Of a DNA stretch of 64,000 nucleotides, positions 45,901 to 59,870 are shown piece by piece. The notes below the pieces were generated by a model. It saw only the letters and a list, made by a program, of their open reading frames with translations, searched no databases and was not told where the DNA came from. The stretch's first letter is position 1, and each line of letters begins with the position of its first letter. Origin of the DNA: Anas platyrhynchos (taxonomy: Eukaryota > Chordata > Aves > Anseriformes > Anatidae); contig NC_092600.1 of NCBI RefSeq assembly GCF_047663525.1, forward strand, positions 2,848,001-2,912,000. Reading direction: 5' to 3'. Made by a program: the position numbers and the translations under genes.

Positions 45901-46912
45901 TTGGATTATGAACTGAAAAGATCAATGAAATTATGGCTGTTATTTTCATTGGAATAATAATTGCTCCGTAATTAAATAACAATATCAGGTGTGTTATCAG
46001 AGAGGAGAACTGGTTTCAGAAAACTGTCATTACCTTGAGCAATTAAATTTTTTAAATTCCATAATGAATGTATATGCAGGGTCTGTTACAATCGTGTTTG
46101 AACTCAGTTGCACAGGACGAGAGAGAGAAATGTGCCACCTTCTCAAAGGGTGTCTTTCCTTCACAGAATCAGTGGTCCAATGCTTTGGACATTGCACAGG
46201 AAGTCTAATGTTGATTTCCATTTTACTCTCAAAAATAATCTTTCCAATATCTGTCTGAACTTCCTCAGAATAATGTTTATTTCAGAAACATTGCCTTCCA
46301 GGGCACCAAAATTACAATATAAACTAGTCTCAACAGCGTACCAGTGTTTAATCTACGAGGCCTGTGTTGCAGTTGATTCTAGATGTAGCTCAACGTACGT
46401 TTTCATAAGCTGCTCTCTGTCCTGACTGTAGTTACACTTCCCTTAAATAATGGCCTATATTACAAGGGAAAATAATTCATATTCATGCTTCTAGTAGTCA
46501 AAACAACTTCAATGGTGCAGCTACTGCTGTTCTAATTTTTTGGCAGCGTTCCATTGGAGACAGTAGGCAAATGTACCAAAATCTACCAAGAGTTACTCAT
46601 GTATAGATAATAGAGCGAGCGAAAGAATTCCACAATAAAGGTGTGTACGTTGCAGTAGCCTTGAGATAGGGCTGACTTCTTTCGAAACAAGTTCTTCTGG
46701 TTTTATGTGACTATTTAATACACTTCTGTGTTCAAGAAAATAACTCTTGCTCGTACTCTGTACTGTGAAACCAGTATAGCAGGAGGCACCACGGGCTGGT
46801 GCACAGCTCAGGAGACAGGAGATATCTCTTGTATCTGCGTAAAAGATTTTCAACTCTCACTTCCCCGTCTGTGAAGTGTTACAGATACTACTACAGATTT
46901 TGCTAGTTGAGC

Positions 46913-46937
46913 AGTTTTGTTTTGTTTTGTTTTGCTT
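46913..46937. repeat. (GTTTT)5 microsatellite
   Basis: Five tandem copies of the pentamer in A/T-rich intergenic DNA. Confidence 0.9.
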
Positions 46938-49900
46938 TTAACTGAAATGCACTTTCTTCGAAGTGTGAAGTATCGTTAACAGGCAAGTCATAAGTATTAG
47001 GTGAACAAACCCATTTTCTTATGAGTGTAAATGATACAAGCGAACAGGCTTCTGGGCAGTGCCGCTGAATGCAAATGCTTGCCTTTTGTTCATATGTTTT
47101 AAATGTAAATGCTTTCTACATTATCATCCAAAAGAAAAATATATATACACGTACATATTCCTTTTAGAGAGGAAAGACTATGATGTTTAAAAAAAAAAAA
47201 AAAGGGCAGAGTATCTGTAACGTCTTTCTATTTACTGTATTTCTATGCCTTCTTTTGCCCCAAAAGATTCTGCAGTGTTCAGTGGCTTGCAGGCACAAAG
47301 ATAAATTCAATTAGCCTGAAAACCAGCTACATCTAAAATGAAAAGAGAACCACAATAAGATTTTTAGGTGCAAGAGTGACTAACCATTTGTCCACTTTAA
47401 ACTACCAAGGCATATATTTGAAGTAGGAATGCTACTAGCAAAGCATAGTTTACTGTGGAGTGAAACCACGTCCAAACAGGTGCTAGCAGTCAGAGTATAA
47501 CACTTACCTGTGGATCCAAATCAAATCGAGTCTTCTTTTTGTGATGAGATTGTGAATTGTACTTTTTTGTGTTTGTAATTAAGGGGTGGAACAGATGGCA
47601 AGGAATTAAAGAGCTGCATCCATTAAATTAACATAGAGAATGTTTCCACAGTATAATTTAATATAATAGGATTTTGCTTCAGTGAAATAAAACTATAGAG
47701 TCTGGTGCTTGGGAATGTTTACTATATGAGAAGCTTCACTGCTAAAAGATTTCACTGAGTCATGCTAAGAGCCTCTGCCAAATATCAATCATATGACCAA
47801 CCCAATTAAAAAGGGTGTTTCTTCATGCCAATATATTTCACATGCCACCCTAAAGTGAGCCTTTTTTTGACAAATACACCTGTGGATTTTATGTAACACC
47901 AAAGGTGCACAATGCAGTCTCACTGCATAGGTTTGAAAAAGAGTAGATATTTACAAGCAGAAGCTGGCTGGTCTGGTATTAAGAATCAGGTTAAAAAAAA
48001 AAAAAAAGAATTGGGTTTGAGATGATTTCAAAGGTAGAGTTAAGGCAGACAGTCCAAATCAAACATCGATGCTAACAGAAATCGATGAATGTTTTGCCAG
48101 TTCCAGGAATCAAGATGCTACTCTCTGGATGGCAATCAATTTCTAAAGTTCAGATCTGGAAAGTTTTCCATTTCAGTTGAGACAGGATTTTTAATTACTC
48201 TACTTAAGAAAGAAAAAAAAAATCTGAAAGCAGAGGCATGGATTTTATAAGCAACAGTGGACACTAGTAGGTTTTCCTAAATCTCAGAAAATATTTACGC
48301 CTGGATATAAATATTTGAGTGAAACTTGTCTTAGCTACATTTGGGGAATCATGTCTTTTCTTCCTGAAATGCTTTTCTAAACCATGGAAAGCTACAGCAA
48401 ATGTTTTGTACTAACGATTCTTTAGTAAGCTCCAGCTGCAGATGCGTAGCATCTCCCACGCAGCTCCGCCATGGTGAGCAATCAATACATTGTCTTCTGC
48501 ATAAAAAGGCTGGCCCTCTGGTAATCAGACAGTGGGATAGAGATGAAATCACTGTGGAAAATAGCACTGCAAAGAGCACAAAGGCTCTCAGTGGGCCTGC
48601 TGCAACCCTTCCTGCCACTAAAATACACTACAGATTAACCTGCCTCGGTGACTACTGAATAAGAAAGTTAAAGGCACAAGCACACATGCCATGGAAAGTT
48701 TGAATTGCCCTTCCTTTCAGTGCTCAGTGTGATCTGTAAAATCACTGTAATGCTGTGTGGGGATAATTGAGAGGTCACGGGGGATTATGTGGACATTTAG
48801 GTTTCATTCTGGCTTGAGTGCGTTCAGCTCCAGTGATATCAACAAAATTGTTTCCATCCTCAGTAATGCTGCATCTGCTTCTAAGATTTACTGGAATAAT
48901 AACATATGTATTAAATGCACACATTTACCTTTTACTGAGATCACAGTTTTTCAAATTTTCAGTATTCAAATACTGAAACTTATTTCTGACACAATGGAGC
49001 TTTTCTGTGTGATATATGGAAATGAAGAACAGGACGGATCAAAGCTGCAGAATGTAAAACATTCCAGCTCTCAGAACAACAGCAGAACGTTGCTTTTACA
49101 GCAGAGGGCTTTGTCAAGGAACCTAATACTTGGTGTTTTTATCTGCAGCTACTGCTGCATGAAACAAGGAGAATCGCTCCCATTTCCCCTGTTTCCTTTT
49201 GCCAGGAAAGATAAACTGTGTCTGTATTTCTTCTCTAAGCTCTCAGTGGAGGAATGTCCCTTACGTTGGCTGCTTCTCACTTCTCTAATTACTAGCTCAT
49301 GGTTCCTCCCCTTGGAAATGTAGGGTCTTTTTTGGAGAACCACTCGCAGTTGAAGACGATGGTGTTGCTAACAGTTTCTCCTTTGGCATCGTGCTCTTCA
49401 CACGGCAGTGGAACGCATTATGTGAGATAATTAGCAGCTGTATTCAAGTGACTCAAGGGAAGATCTGAGTTCTGAATTGGAGAGGATGATTGTGTATCTG
49501 ATGTAATTTTATCTCATCACATATAAGCTTTCTGTGCAACAGGACAGAGAACAGAGTTAAACAATGAGTCCAAAATACTTATGCTAGGAGAACAACTATT
49601 TTGTTTCTACAACTGTTACAACTTTTCCTCCCTTAAATTTAAAGAATGCTGTTGAACAGAGGTTTCTGAAGAACAGCTTTTACTGTCAGAGCTGTACCAC
49701 CCCACAAACAGCATGGTAGGAAATCTGTGTGCAGCCCTTCAGAATAATGCTTGATACTCTTTGCCTAGCACAAATAATCCCTTTTTCTTAAAATTAACCT
49801 TTTTACTTGTAAGAGATACTTCAGCAGTTGAGCAACTGTGGCATGTTTTTTCAACATTCATTCATGTAGGCAAAAAAATAATTTAGATATTCAACTCCTC

Positions 49901-52900
49901 TGCAGAAAAGCAAATAAACAAAAAACATAAAAACTAATGGCAAAAAGAAAAAAGGAATGTTGGAGCTGCGTGGCTGGTCTAAATTCACCAGATTCTCTTG
50001 CGTAGCCCGTGGCTGGTAGTGCTGCAATCTGGGCACGCCTTCAGCTGCAACAGTAAGCACGACAGGTATTCCTGCACAGTGGGGCTATTCCCAATTACTC
50101 ACAAAAGCACCTTTTTTTTTACCCCAGTTTTGCTGCCTGTGTTAGGGTTTCCTATTTCAGTGGTGGTATATTTGCTAACTGGGCAGAGTGGCAGAAGTGT
50201 ACAGCATACAAATAATTAACAATTTCCTGGGAGCAGAGCATTTAACAGCAGAGTTTAGTTGATTATCAGTTCTTCTCTGACTAGCCTTTTAAAACCTTCT
50301 TTTTCACACGCATGAACAACCTCAGCACGTTTCTAGAAGAATTCAAATATCATTCTTTTACAGGGAAAACGTCAAATTTCAATACCGGTTCTGGCTAGAG
50401 TTTCCCATCAGTAGCTCTCAGCACGCTTTGCACAAGTCAATACCACTTCACAGATGAGGAATCTGATGTGTTCAGCAATAGATTATTTGCCCCAAATCAC
50501 CTCAGCCAGCAGCACAGAAAGGAAAGAACGCAATCTGGATGTCTTCTGGGCTAGTGTTAGATCCAGTTAGATGCCACTTTAAATGGAAATATATTTTATT
50601 TTTTATTCTCAAAGGATTTGCTAGCTCTGTCTCCCTTCCACACCTTATCCTGGAGCCTCAGAGATAGTGGTTTTCTTTCTGAGATCTTTCAAGTATTCTT
50701 CCATCTTCTGAGTCGGGATGCAGTGAGTGAAATCTGCTTTTCTCAGCTCCAACTCGAACCCATAGCTCATCTAAGCTTTTCCTGGATTTGCTTACATTAA
50801 GCTCCCATTTCCCTACTTGCTCTGAGCCCTCAAAATAAATTTTTAGATAGGATTATATGGGAAAACGCATTAGGAGGGGAAGAGATTTTAAAAATAGCCT
50901 AGCATCTAAATCTCAGTGTAATCTCTTAGAATTGACCCAGTATTTGAGCACAGGGCGTGGAGATGCACTGGCCCAGTGCTGTGAGGAAGAGCCGTGTGTG
51001 GCATCTGCATTTCATAAATGCTCACCAAGTTGTGAGCGATCTAAACTGCTGGTTACACCCGGCTGATGTCATTAAAGCTTTATCTGTAGTAGATCTGCTT
51101 TCTTCAGAGGGCCAGTGTGGTTTTTCACACCCACATGTGTACACTACGTACAATGAATCTGAGCTAATTCATAAAAAGAGCTGTTGCAGTTCACATCTGG
51201 CAGCCGGCACTTCATTAATCCTGCCGCACCACGGGCATCACTCCTGCACAAACAGCCCGGCAGCAAGTCACAGCCCAGAGAGCAAAATCAAAAGGGCCAC
51301 GTGATTCTTATGGCTAACACATAATGCAAAATGAAATAAGAAGAAATTAAGGAGTGCCCAAATTATCCTAATTTGGATGGTGTGAATTTTTGTTCCCTTG
51401 AAATGTTATCTAAAACCCTGTTCATATTTCAAGATTTTGTATAGCGAATGCTGAATTTAAATAGTGACCATGCTATAAAGCCATAAAAGAAAATAAACAT
51501 TTAACTTAAACACAAAAATAAGATTGTTTAATTTTAATACTGTCTTTTTTAGCATTCTAAGCTTTACATTGCTTTCTATCACTTCCCACTATTGAGCTTA
51601 GAGGGTTTGTACTTCTTTCTACAAATGTCAGTGGCCACATGGAAAATGCAGCAGAAGAAAGCTAACAAAAAACATAAAATATGTTACAATCAATAGGAAA
51701 AGTTATGCAGTAAGAATTATAATTGAATTATACACTAACAGGAGTGTGTAAAGCAGTGATTCAACAGAAACTGCATCTCCCAGAAAATACCGTATAGACA
51801 AGAGAGCTACAATAACATTTTCCGTGTATCCCCCATAGCACAGTTTCCATATAACCCAGACCCCTGTAAACATCAGTGAAGCAAGTGGAACAGCAGTTTG
51901 GCTTGCCTCTGCCAGGGATGTTTCCAGTGCCAGCTTCGTTTGCCACCTCTGCAGGTAACTCAGGCAGAGGATTCACAGCCAGCGACTGCCACTAATCATG
52001 GATACTGGCTGGCCTCCTGGATTGCACTCTGGTTACTCCTGCTCTTAATGAGTAACTGTTCATCCTTTGGCAGAACTACATCAATCAAAACACAAAAAGA
52101 AAAGAAAAACACAAAATATAAAATACCTCTTCTCTGTTAGTTTGGTTTGTAAGGTGTTTCTCTGAGTAGATTTTTCTTCCCACCAATGCGTTTGCGTGCT
52201 TTTCCTAACCTTGCGCTATCAAGAGGATTCTTCTGAAGTTATCCATGTATACCACTCCCTGCAGCATGGCATTAATTCGTAGTACATTCACTTAATTTAG
52301 ACATGAATATTGGAGAAACTTAATTAGAACATGGCTACAGTATCATAGCTGTGAAATTACTTTTTTTTTTTCTTTAGATACTGAACAGGCCGAGGTGTTT
52401 GTATGGCATCTCAGCGTGCAAAGCCACAACTGCAGCTTTATGAGCGCACTGCCCTGCTTTGAGTAGTGCCTCTTTTCCCTGTGCTGCTCACACCCGTCCC
52501 TTCCCAGGCTACTGTCTGGCCTGTGCCACCCCATCTTTGTCAGGCTGTCGTGAGGAAAAGGTTCCAAGTCCAAAATGCCCATCTTTGGTCAGGTTATTTT
52601 AGTCAAGTTCAAGTCCTTGACCGGGTTCACTGTGCAACCCCAAATGCAATTATGCTAACACAGCTTAAGACGTGCGACTGGAAACAGCATGACTTTGGGC
52701 TGCAAACATCAGCACTGCTGCCAAAAGAAACATTAATTAAGCTGTACAGAATATTTGTTTTGAAACAATTTTGAAGTAAAGTTTCGGAACCCTTGTAGAT
52801 GAAATGTGTTTAGTTGTTAGGATAAAAGGCTATAGCCAAAGTTAAAAATGGCTTCTAATTATACAGAACAAACAGATACAAAATTAGACTCCATGAAGTA

Positions 52901-53280
52901 GAGTCTAAATATGTAATACAGTGAACATTTATATACTAGATATTTAATAATAAACAATACTAAATAAATATGTTTCAATCTTTCATGCCTGTCACCCTGC
53001 TCACCAGGCTACAGCCCACAATTATTGTTTAGCAGAGAAGGGGTTTCATGGGCAATGGTGACTCACGAGCATTTTCTCCCAGCACTGTAAAAGTGTACTG
53101 AGAGAAGCTTTGGGCCAAAGTGTTCCTTCTCACTTTTTCACATTGCTTTACTTTGGTTAATGATGCTGGGGCTGGAAAAGTTAAGAAACGGAGACAGCTG
53201 TGGAACCGTGATCTGTGAAATCTGTTGTTTAAACTCCTGCATGAAAGAAAATACCTTTTGTTCAATCTGTATGTAACATT

Positions 53281-53318
53281 TCTCACCTGGCAACTGTTTT
53301 CTCACCTGGCAACTGTTT
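53281..53318. repeat. Perfect 19-bp tandem duplication
   Basis: TCTCACCTGGCAACTGTTT twice, head to tail, no mismatch. Confidence 0.97.
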
Positions 53319-54166
53319 CCTCTTAAAAAGATAAAACATTAAAACCTGAACTAAAAATAACCCTGTTGGCTGTTCCAGTTCAGGAACAGCTTTTTGTTTT
53401 TTTTTCCTTTTTTATGAGTGTTATTACAAATAAGTCAGCTCAGCAAATGCTGACTCCACAATCACGAATGGTTTCAAATAGTCTTTATTTACTTTATTTT
53501 ATTTTTAGAAACCATGGCAAAACTTTGTCTAGAACACTCAATCCAGCATTATCTTAACATACCTGGAATAATAAATACAGTGGGTGTTCATCCACAAGAG
53601 AAATAAGTAACAGAAATTTCGGAAAAGCTGAGCTAATCAGTTGCTAATTGCATCATTTTGTATCAGTTGAACGTGCAATACTGATAGTATCTTGTGTCCC
53701 ACCTTTCATTTTGGCAGATTTTATATCTCTTGCTTTGTTGTCCTTTTGAGGTCCTGAAACACTGTGTCAAAATAGACAAACACTTCAAATATAGGGTTTT
53801 GTTTTCATGCTTTCATTCATATGAGAGGCTGTGTATGCCTCCAAGAGATACACTGATAAGTAGATACATACACACTCATGTTTATGTTAATTTACATTAA
53901 ATTCTGGTCAAAACATAACCAGAAACACAAGTCCAGTAAACATTTCTGTCCTCCAGGAAATATGTGGGGACCTGGGAAAGATGAAAAAAAAGACTTTAAA
54001 ATTTTAACTAGCAACCAAATGCATTTCTGTTAGGTGCTTCTCCTTCTAGCGTTTTGAACACCACATCGGTACCTCGGCTAACTCAGCCTCAGGGTTCCCA
54101 GAAACAGGTGAAAATACAGAGCCTGTATTGTCAAGACAGTGCTATAGTTTGGGTACTGTGATACTT

Positions 54167-54210
54167 GGTAATAGATTTACTAGTAACAGGTAATACATTT
54201 ACTAGTAACG
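54167..54210. repeat. 22-bp tandem duplication
   Basis: Two copies of a 22-bp unit starting GGTAATA and ending TTTACTAGTAAC plus one base; mismatches only at the G/C inside and at the last base. Confidence 0.93.
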
Positions 54211-57200
54211 CACAGATCACCAAAGTATGTCCCATTTTCCCTAGCTGGAAATCTTTTTAGAAGTGAAAAAAGTTTTGATGCTGGTGTTTAAAACTGCTTA
54301 TAAAACACAAACGTGATGAGATGGGAGTAGTGGGAAGGCATCACCATAACAGTCTTTGAAGTTTGCTCCTCCTTGTGTTTTTCACACTGTATTTACTCTA
54401 GCAGCAGATGTGGAGGCTCTAGTTCAGTAGCTAAATGTATCATCCAGTCATCCTGCTGTAAAAGTTGGTGCCTGTGCTTGAATCCTGTGCACTTGTAGCT
54501 GAATTGTGCTCAGTTGTTTTGCTGCGTGCAGATGGACCACTGAACGGAGGTCCAGTCTAAAATTGCAAATTCCTGTCCTCCAAAATCAACATTAATTTTT
54601 CCACTGCGATTACACTCATTTGACTGAACTTCACGAAGACATAGCTGAGCCATGAGCATGAGCACTTCAACGACAATTTTCTGCAGCAACAAACACTTCA
54701 AGAAAACCAGTTCTCACCTTCTAAAACACCGGACCATTCTGACAGGCATTGAAAAGAGCACTTCTCTTTTTCACTTTTTATTTCAACTTCTAGGTTTTTT
54801 TTAGTTTCATTTTTTAGTTTCATGTGTAGTTCTACATCGTTGTTAGTCCCTCTGTGGTTCAAAATGGGTTTTAATTCTGTTTCTTATAAGAAGGCTTTCG
54901 GCCCTGCTGAGAATCTGATTACAAAAAGTGGAATGATCTTCTAAGCTACAAGCAAGAATATTTTCTCTTACAACTATAAAATGGTATGTCAGCAGAGAAA
55001 TTAAATCTGGCTGTTTAATCTAATCTAGCTAAAGTGAGAGTGCCAAGTGCCCTGTGAGCAGTTCCAAGTACCCTGCCCTTGTCCATGTTGACAACGGAGC
55101 TTGTAGCAAAGGACACAGTAGATGGTAACATGCAAAATTGTGAAAGTCCTTTGCAGTCCCAAATTCTGACACGGTGTCTGTCTGAAAGGCTCCCATACAC
55201 ACGACACTCATGTTTACAATTACGGCTTCTTACTGTGCCCTGGGATTTCCGAGGGTGAAAGCAAGCGTGTAGCATTATTACATCCTTGTTAGAAAAGGTC
55301 GCAGTGATGGCATCCCTCCTCAGTCCAGGGAGTGAGGAAAGACATCCCGTGTACTGGAGAGGCAGGACCAGGCTCTATAGCCACACCTGCTGGCTAGCGG
55401 GCTGAGCACAGGGCGGTGGGGTTCACCTAAAGCCACCAGTGACTTTGAGGTAGATCGCTGCAGGAGAATTGAACAATGCTTAATATGGTGTCACACCGTG
55501 ATCCCCTCAACGTGTCATAAAGAAAAATGTTAAACGTTTTTAGAAAGTGCTCTGTGGAGTTCCTTTGTGGTAAAGTCCAGCATGCAACAAGTTAGAAACA
55601 AATTTAAAAATGCTATTTCTGTAGCATTTCCTAAGCAACCACAATCCATTGGCCTTTCTTATGCACAGTAAGATGACTGTATGGCGCATGCTGTTTTGAC
55701 TGAGGAGTTTAATTTATTCACAGCAGGGGACAGCAAGCTGTCTTCTCCTCATCGCTTGGCGTGGGCTTTCTCCTCACCCTGCGCAGTGCCACGTCCCGTG
55801 CTTCTCCGTTATAAAATGTGTGCTGCATGAGGATCAGGCTCAGCACAGCAAAGCGTTGGTCAGTGTCTCTGAATCTGCTCTCATTTGTGTAGAAGAAAGT
55901 GTAATTAACATTTTTCTGAGAGATCTTACAGAATTTTGGGGAAATGCAGCCTTTTTTGGGACCCTTTGGGACATAGAGGCTCCTCTGAGCACCTCTCCTG
56001 TGCTGCAGTTTTCTGTTAGCAGACTGGTGGGAGCTGAATCCTGCGCATCCTGCTCGTCACATCTGGGGAGTCTCAGCATCCCACTACACAAGCACTAACA
56101 ACACAAATTTATTCATGAGCAACTAGGGTAACTTGGATTATGACAGCAAAGATCAAAAAAGAAACCAGTTATCTTAATGATTCATAAAAATGCATTAATT
56201 CTGAAAAAACACACATCCTTGTATATCATGTATTTTGCTATCACAGCCACTTCAAAGGTCTTCAAAGTTTCAATTTTTACCTTTTTATATTCTAGTGACT
56301 AATAAAATGCTTACTTTTCAATCAGGCCATCTCTAATCAAACAGTAACACCACAGCACATCTGAACGTGAGATCCTGCTGGTGGGGTTTATTTGTAAGCA
56401 AGGCAGTAAAATACCAGGACGGTTGTTTTAGAAGAAAGCTGCCCACAGTCACAGGTAGTTTGCTGTGGTGGGAGCACGCAGAAACACACCAACATCAGGT
56501 CACAAGCTGTAGGAGTCACTAGTTTACAAGTGCACACATAGTTATGAACCTACATCTGTTCCTTCCAAAAGTTCATAGCATTAGGTTATAAAGAGTCTTT
56601 ATCCAGTGCTGTTCAGTTTCTGTTCCTGGCTTAAATTCTCCTCTCTCTCTTTTTTTTTTTTTAATGTCATTGCACCTCCTTCAGTAACATCTGGGATGTC
56701 TGGGTCTTATTCTATTGCTCTGTAACCTAGTTCACTTTTTTTGGCTCACCTTACTGAATTGGCACAGGGGGTGGGCGGAAGGTGAGTTGTTATTTTAGCT
56801 CCCAGTTCTAGGGTAGGTAAGGGCCCCAGAGTTTTATCTAAATTATACTGGAGAAAATAATCCCTTTAGGAGCAGTCTGCTGGCTGCAGGCTGTCCCCAA
56901 ATACTCCTCTACTTTGTTAGACAGGGTTATGAATGGACCTCCGAGTAGCTGTGGCAACCACACACAAGTTTGAGATTTTTTTCAGCTCACAATGCTGCTC
57001 CTTTCTCTCTAGAGCTGATCCTGTGTCCTGGTATCTTCACTTCCAGATTGCATTTATGTGTGCTGCCCGTACGTTTAAGGCTCTGTGGATATTATTCACA
57101 TGCACAAGTAGCGCCTGAAGTTCTTACAGCCTTGTGGGTTTTGAGCATGGAATAGGAAGCGAGAAAGATACCACAAGCTCATCAACTTGGGGCTTCTTGC

Positions 57201-59447
57201 CACTTAGGAAACCATAGTTGCACTGGCTATGGCTTCTTCCTCCAACACGAGCTGTCTCCTCTGAGCATGGCAGAAGATACGATGGTTCTGCAGCCAGCAG
57301 GCAGCTCAGGTGGATTTGGACACCCTGCTGTCAGTGTTCCCAGACCTTACATTACCTTATCTGCACTGTCTCACATCCATACGTTGCTTTTCTGCGTTCT
57401 AGGGGGTTGCCACCCAACTGTGACTGTCTTTAGCTTCTTAAAGAAGGTGAGAAAGGTAGGGCCCTATGCCAACAGAGACATTCATCCTCAGCAATTCAGA
57501 ATATTGAAGCATTGCCTAGCAAGGGTGATCTGAAGCATTTTCTGAGAGTTTCTGCTTCTCTCCCTATTCCATTCAGATGCAGAGCAGACTCTTCTAACCA
57601 AATAAACCAGATATCCGAAATAGATGGTTTAATACCCCTCTAAATGTACAGGAGGGCATTGCCATAATTGTGGAAGACTGTTCCCATTCCTCAGTTTCCA
57701 TTTGCACTTCCAGCTGCCACAGCTGGATGAAGGCAGCCAAGTTTGAAGTGGGTCACTTTATAATGCCCCTTCATGTGTGATTTCTCCTAAAAGAAACCCA
57801 AATAAACACACCATGACAAAATAAAATGAATCCTCCTGGAAGCTCTCTGGATGTTTGTGAAAGCATTTTGAAGGGTTAAAAAGAATTCTGAGGGATCAAA
57901 ATAAGACTGGATGAACTGTCTTCCCTCTCTTCTCTCATACAGCTCAATTCCAAGTTACATTTCATTTCATGTAATAAATGTAGTTGTCATCACTGACACC
58001 TTCTGAAAATGTATCTGTAAACCAGCCAACACATCATCAAGAGCAAACGCTTCAGAGATTTAAACAGATTTCCCACTGATATCAGAGTTTGGCAAGGACG
58101 TGGCAGAATCAGGCAGAACCGAGCTGCAGTGCTCTCCCCTCCGAGCGACTCAGCCAGCCTTTCTGCGAGTGCTGCGACTCAGCCACCGAAGGAAATCTTG
58201 GCTGCCGGGCTGTCATTTCCCCCGTCCCCCGAATGAATGAGATCCTTCATTCCTCTGACACACCAGCACTGCTATGGCCAGTGAAAGGATGAGTCAGAAA
58301 AGCCTGCTGGTGAAAGCTTCTGCGGTCTGTGCTAAACAAAGTACTCCATAATTTATTTGTTCGAGTTTTCATGGTGATAATAAGTTGTTGGCGATGCCTG
58401 GTATCACTGCTGGCATTGTGGATTGGTAGATGCCATTTTTGCTCGTCATTTATTTTAAGACTTACTGAGCGAGCTTTCTGTGTGGAAGAACCCATTTTAG
58501 GCATGCTCTTGAAACTGAAACAGAGCAAGCTAGTAAAAAAGAAAGTGCATCACAATTACATTATTCTTCCTCCATCTGCTCTCGCTCAAATCTCCTTATG
58601 ACAGGAAATTGCCTATTGGATTTTTGATTTTTCTTAATGGAAATGGCAAAACCTAAATCCATTCCCGTTCCCACTGATATCAGGGGAAACAAGATACAGT
58701 GTCTGAACGGAACAGTTTTTTTTTCAATCCATTAGCGTCTGTAACTGCATCTCAGTGAATGTAGTAATTATGACATCAGTGAATTCAAATTAACTTAAAT
58801 GCTTATGACACTGTGGACTGGCACTTATGCTACTGAATCTCTTTGGCACCTCTGTAAAGCCCAACTTCTCTAATTAGCAATCTCTGATGTGCCACATCCT
58901 TCATCTGTGGACGTTCCCAATTAAGCTGACTGAACCACTCCTGTAAGCTAAGGCTGCAGACTGGAACTGAAAGGGGTTTCTAGTAGGGGATGCCACTTAG
59001 CAGATTAATCAGAATACTGTACAAATGCACGTTCACATATTTGAGTGCACTAACAGGGAAAAGCATGCTGTATTTTGACAAATTAAAGTACTGTCATCTT
59101 CTGCTCGTGTTAAATTGTATCACCAATGTAGTATTTAAGCGGTGAAGTCATAGCTCAGCCAGGTGCCTCTGAATGTATGTGTTTCTCACATCCTAAACCT
59201 CCCTGCCCATGTCAATGCCAAGGTAACAAGTGAAATTCACTTTGCAGAGCAGACAGGCCTCCTGCACGTCTCGGGTGACTTCTGGGGCAGCGCTCGGGGA
59301 GATTCGCTGCGCGGGGAAGCGGCACACCCCTCAGCAGGTTTCGCTTCCAGATTTCTGTTGGTTAACACAGGCTGCGGTCGTTTCGCATTAGATAGATGGT
59401 TCTTCATTGGTGGTGGTATAAACGCACACAGTCGCTAGTAAAGAAGG

Positions 59448-59870
59448 TTATGAACTTTGATAGTAAGAGTTCCTCTCAGATACATGGACTCTATCTGCCA
59501 GTCCGACAGTGAGCTGGGGATATTTTCCTTGCCTTCTTAGGATGCTGGACTCCAGGAAGTACCACCCTGACAAAGCTGGGCTCCTTCTGAAAATACCCTG
59601 AAGGTGAGGTGTCAAACTGCTTGAAAAACGGTATATCATAATCAGATAATACATCAGCTGGTGAAAAGAGATATAAAGATTGTATACTGATCTTAGACCA
59701 GCATCCTCATGGGGATGGCTGGAAGACATTAAAAATCTCTCATCAAAAAGCCTGCTGTCTTCACGTCTGAAATGTATCCAAGCACGCAGCACTGCTGTGC
59801 TCCTCGCTGTACTTCCTCTCTCGGAGGAGGATACATAAATGCAGATCCTTCCAGCTGACTCATTCTGCAC
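59448..59870 (-). pseudogene. CDKL3: Decayed CDKL3 kinase-domain segment (subdomains VIII-XI)
   Basis: A minus-strand stretch, still open for 140 codons, matches CDKL3 as I remember it. Reading downward: IYVSSSERG near the expected YVATRWYRAPEL; SSSHPHEDAGLRS near PSSSDLDLLHKI; LTPHLQGIFRRSPALSG (59615-59565) near LSPHLQNIFSKSPIFAG; then, one frame away, VVLPGVQHPKKARK (59565-59524) near VVLPQVQHPKNARK; then back in the first frame KYPQLTVGLADRVH near KYPKLNGLLADIVH; finally SERNSYYQSS near ADRISSSDLL before a TAA. A 1-nt loss at 59565 and a 2-nt loss in the A-run at 59523-59526 restore frame. About 50 nt of unmatched sequence precede LTPHLQ and about 8 codons are missing after VHV. CDKL3 is a CMGC-family serine/threonine kinase whose gene lies between PPP2CA and UBE2B in mammals, same strand, so a unitary pseudogene is likely. 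A diverged retrocopy is the alternative. Confidence 0.75.

Larger units (their letters stand above)
42240..59440. other. Long intergenic stretch without an intact gene
   Basis: About 17 kb of A/T-rich sequence with only simple repeats and short duplications. The longest open frame (48757-49323 plus, 188 codons) has no recognisable domain, no CpG island and codon composition like its surroundings. If the kinase remnant at 59.45-60.43 kb is CDKL3, this is where its C-terminal exons would have been; none is visible. Confidence 0.5.

Noticed and set aside
46593-46853. Minus-strand frame containing SHIKPEELVSKE, resembling the IKPENILVS catalytic-loop segment of CDKL3
   Set aside because: It lies downstream (minus sense) of the later kinase subdomains at 59.5 kb, so the order is wrong, and a better-ordered block for the same residues exists at 60.28-60.43 kb. 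Probably chance.
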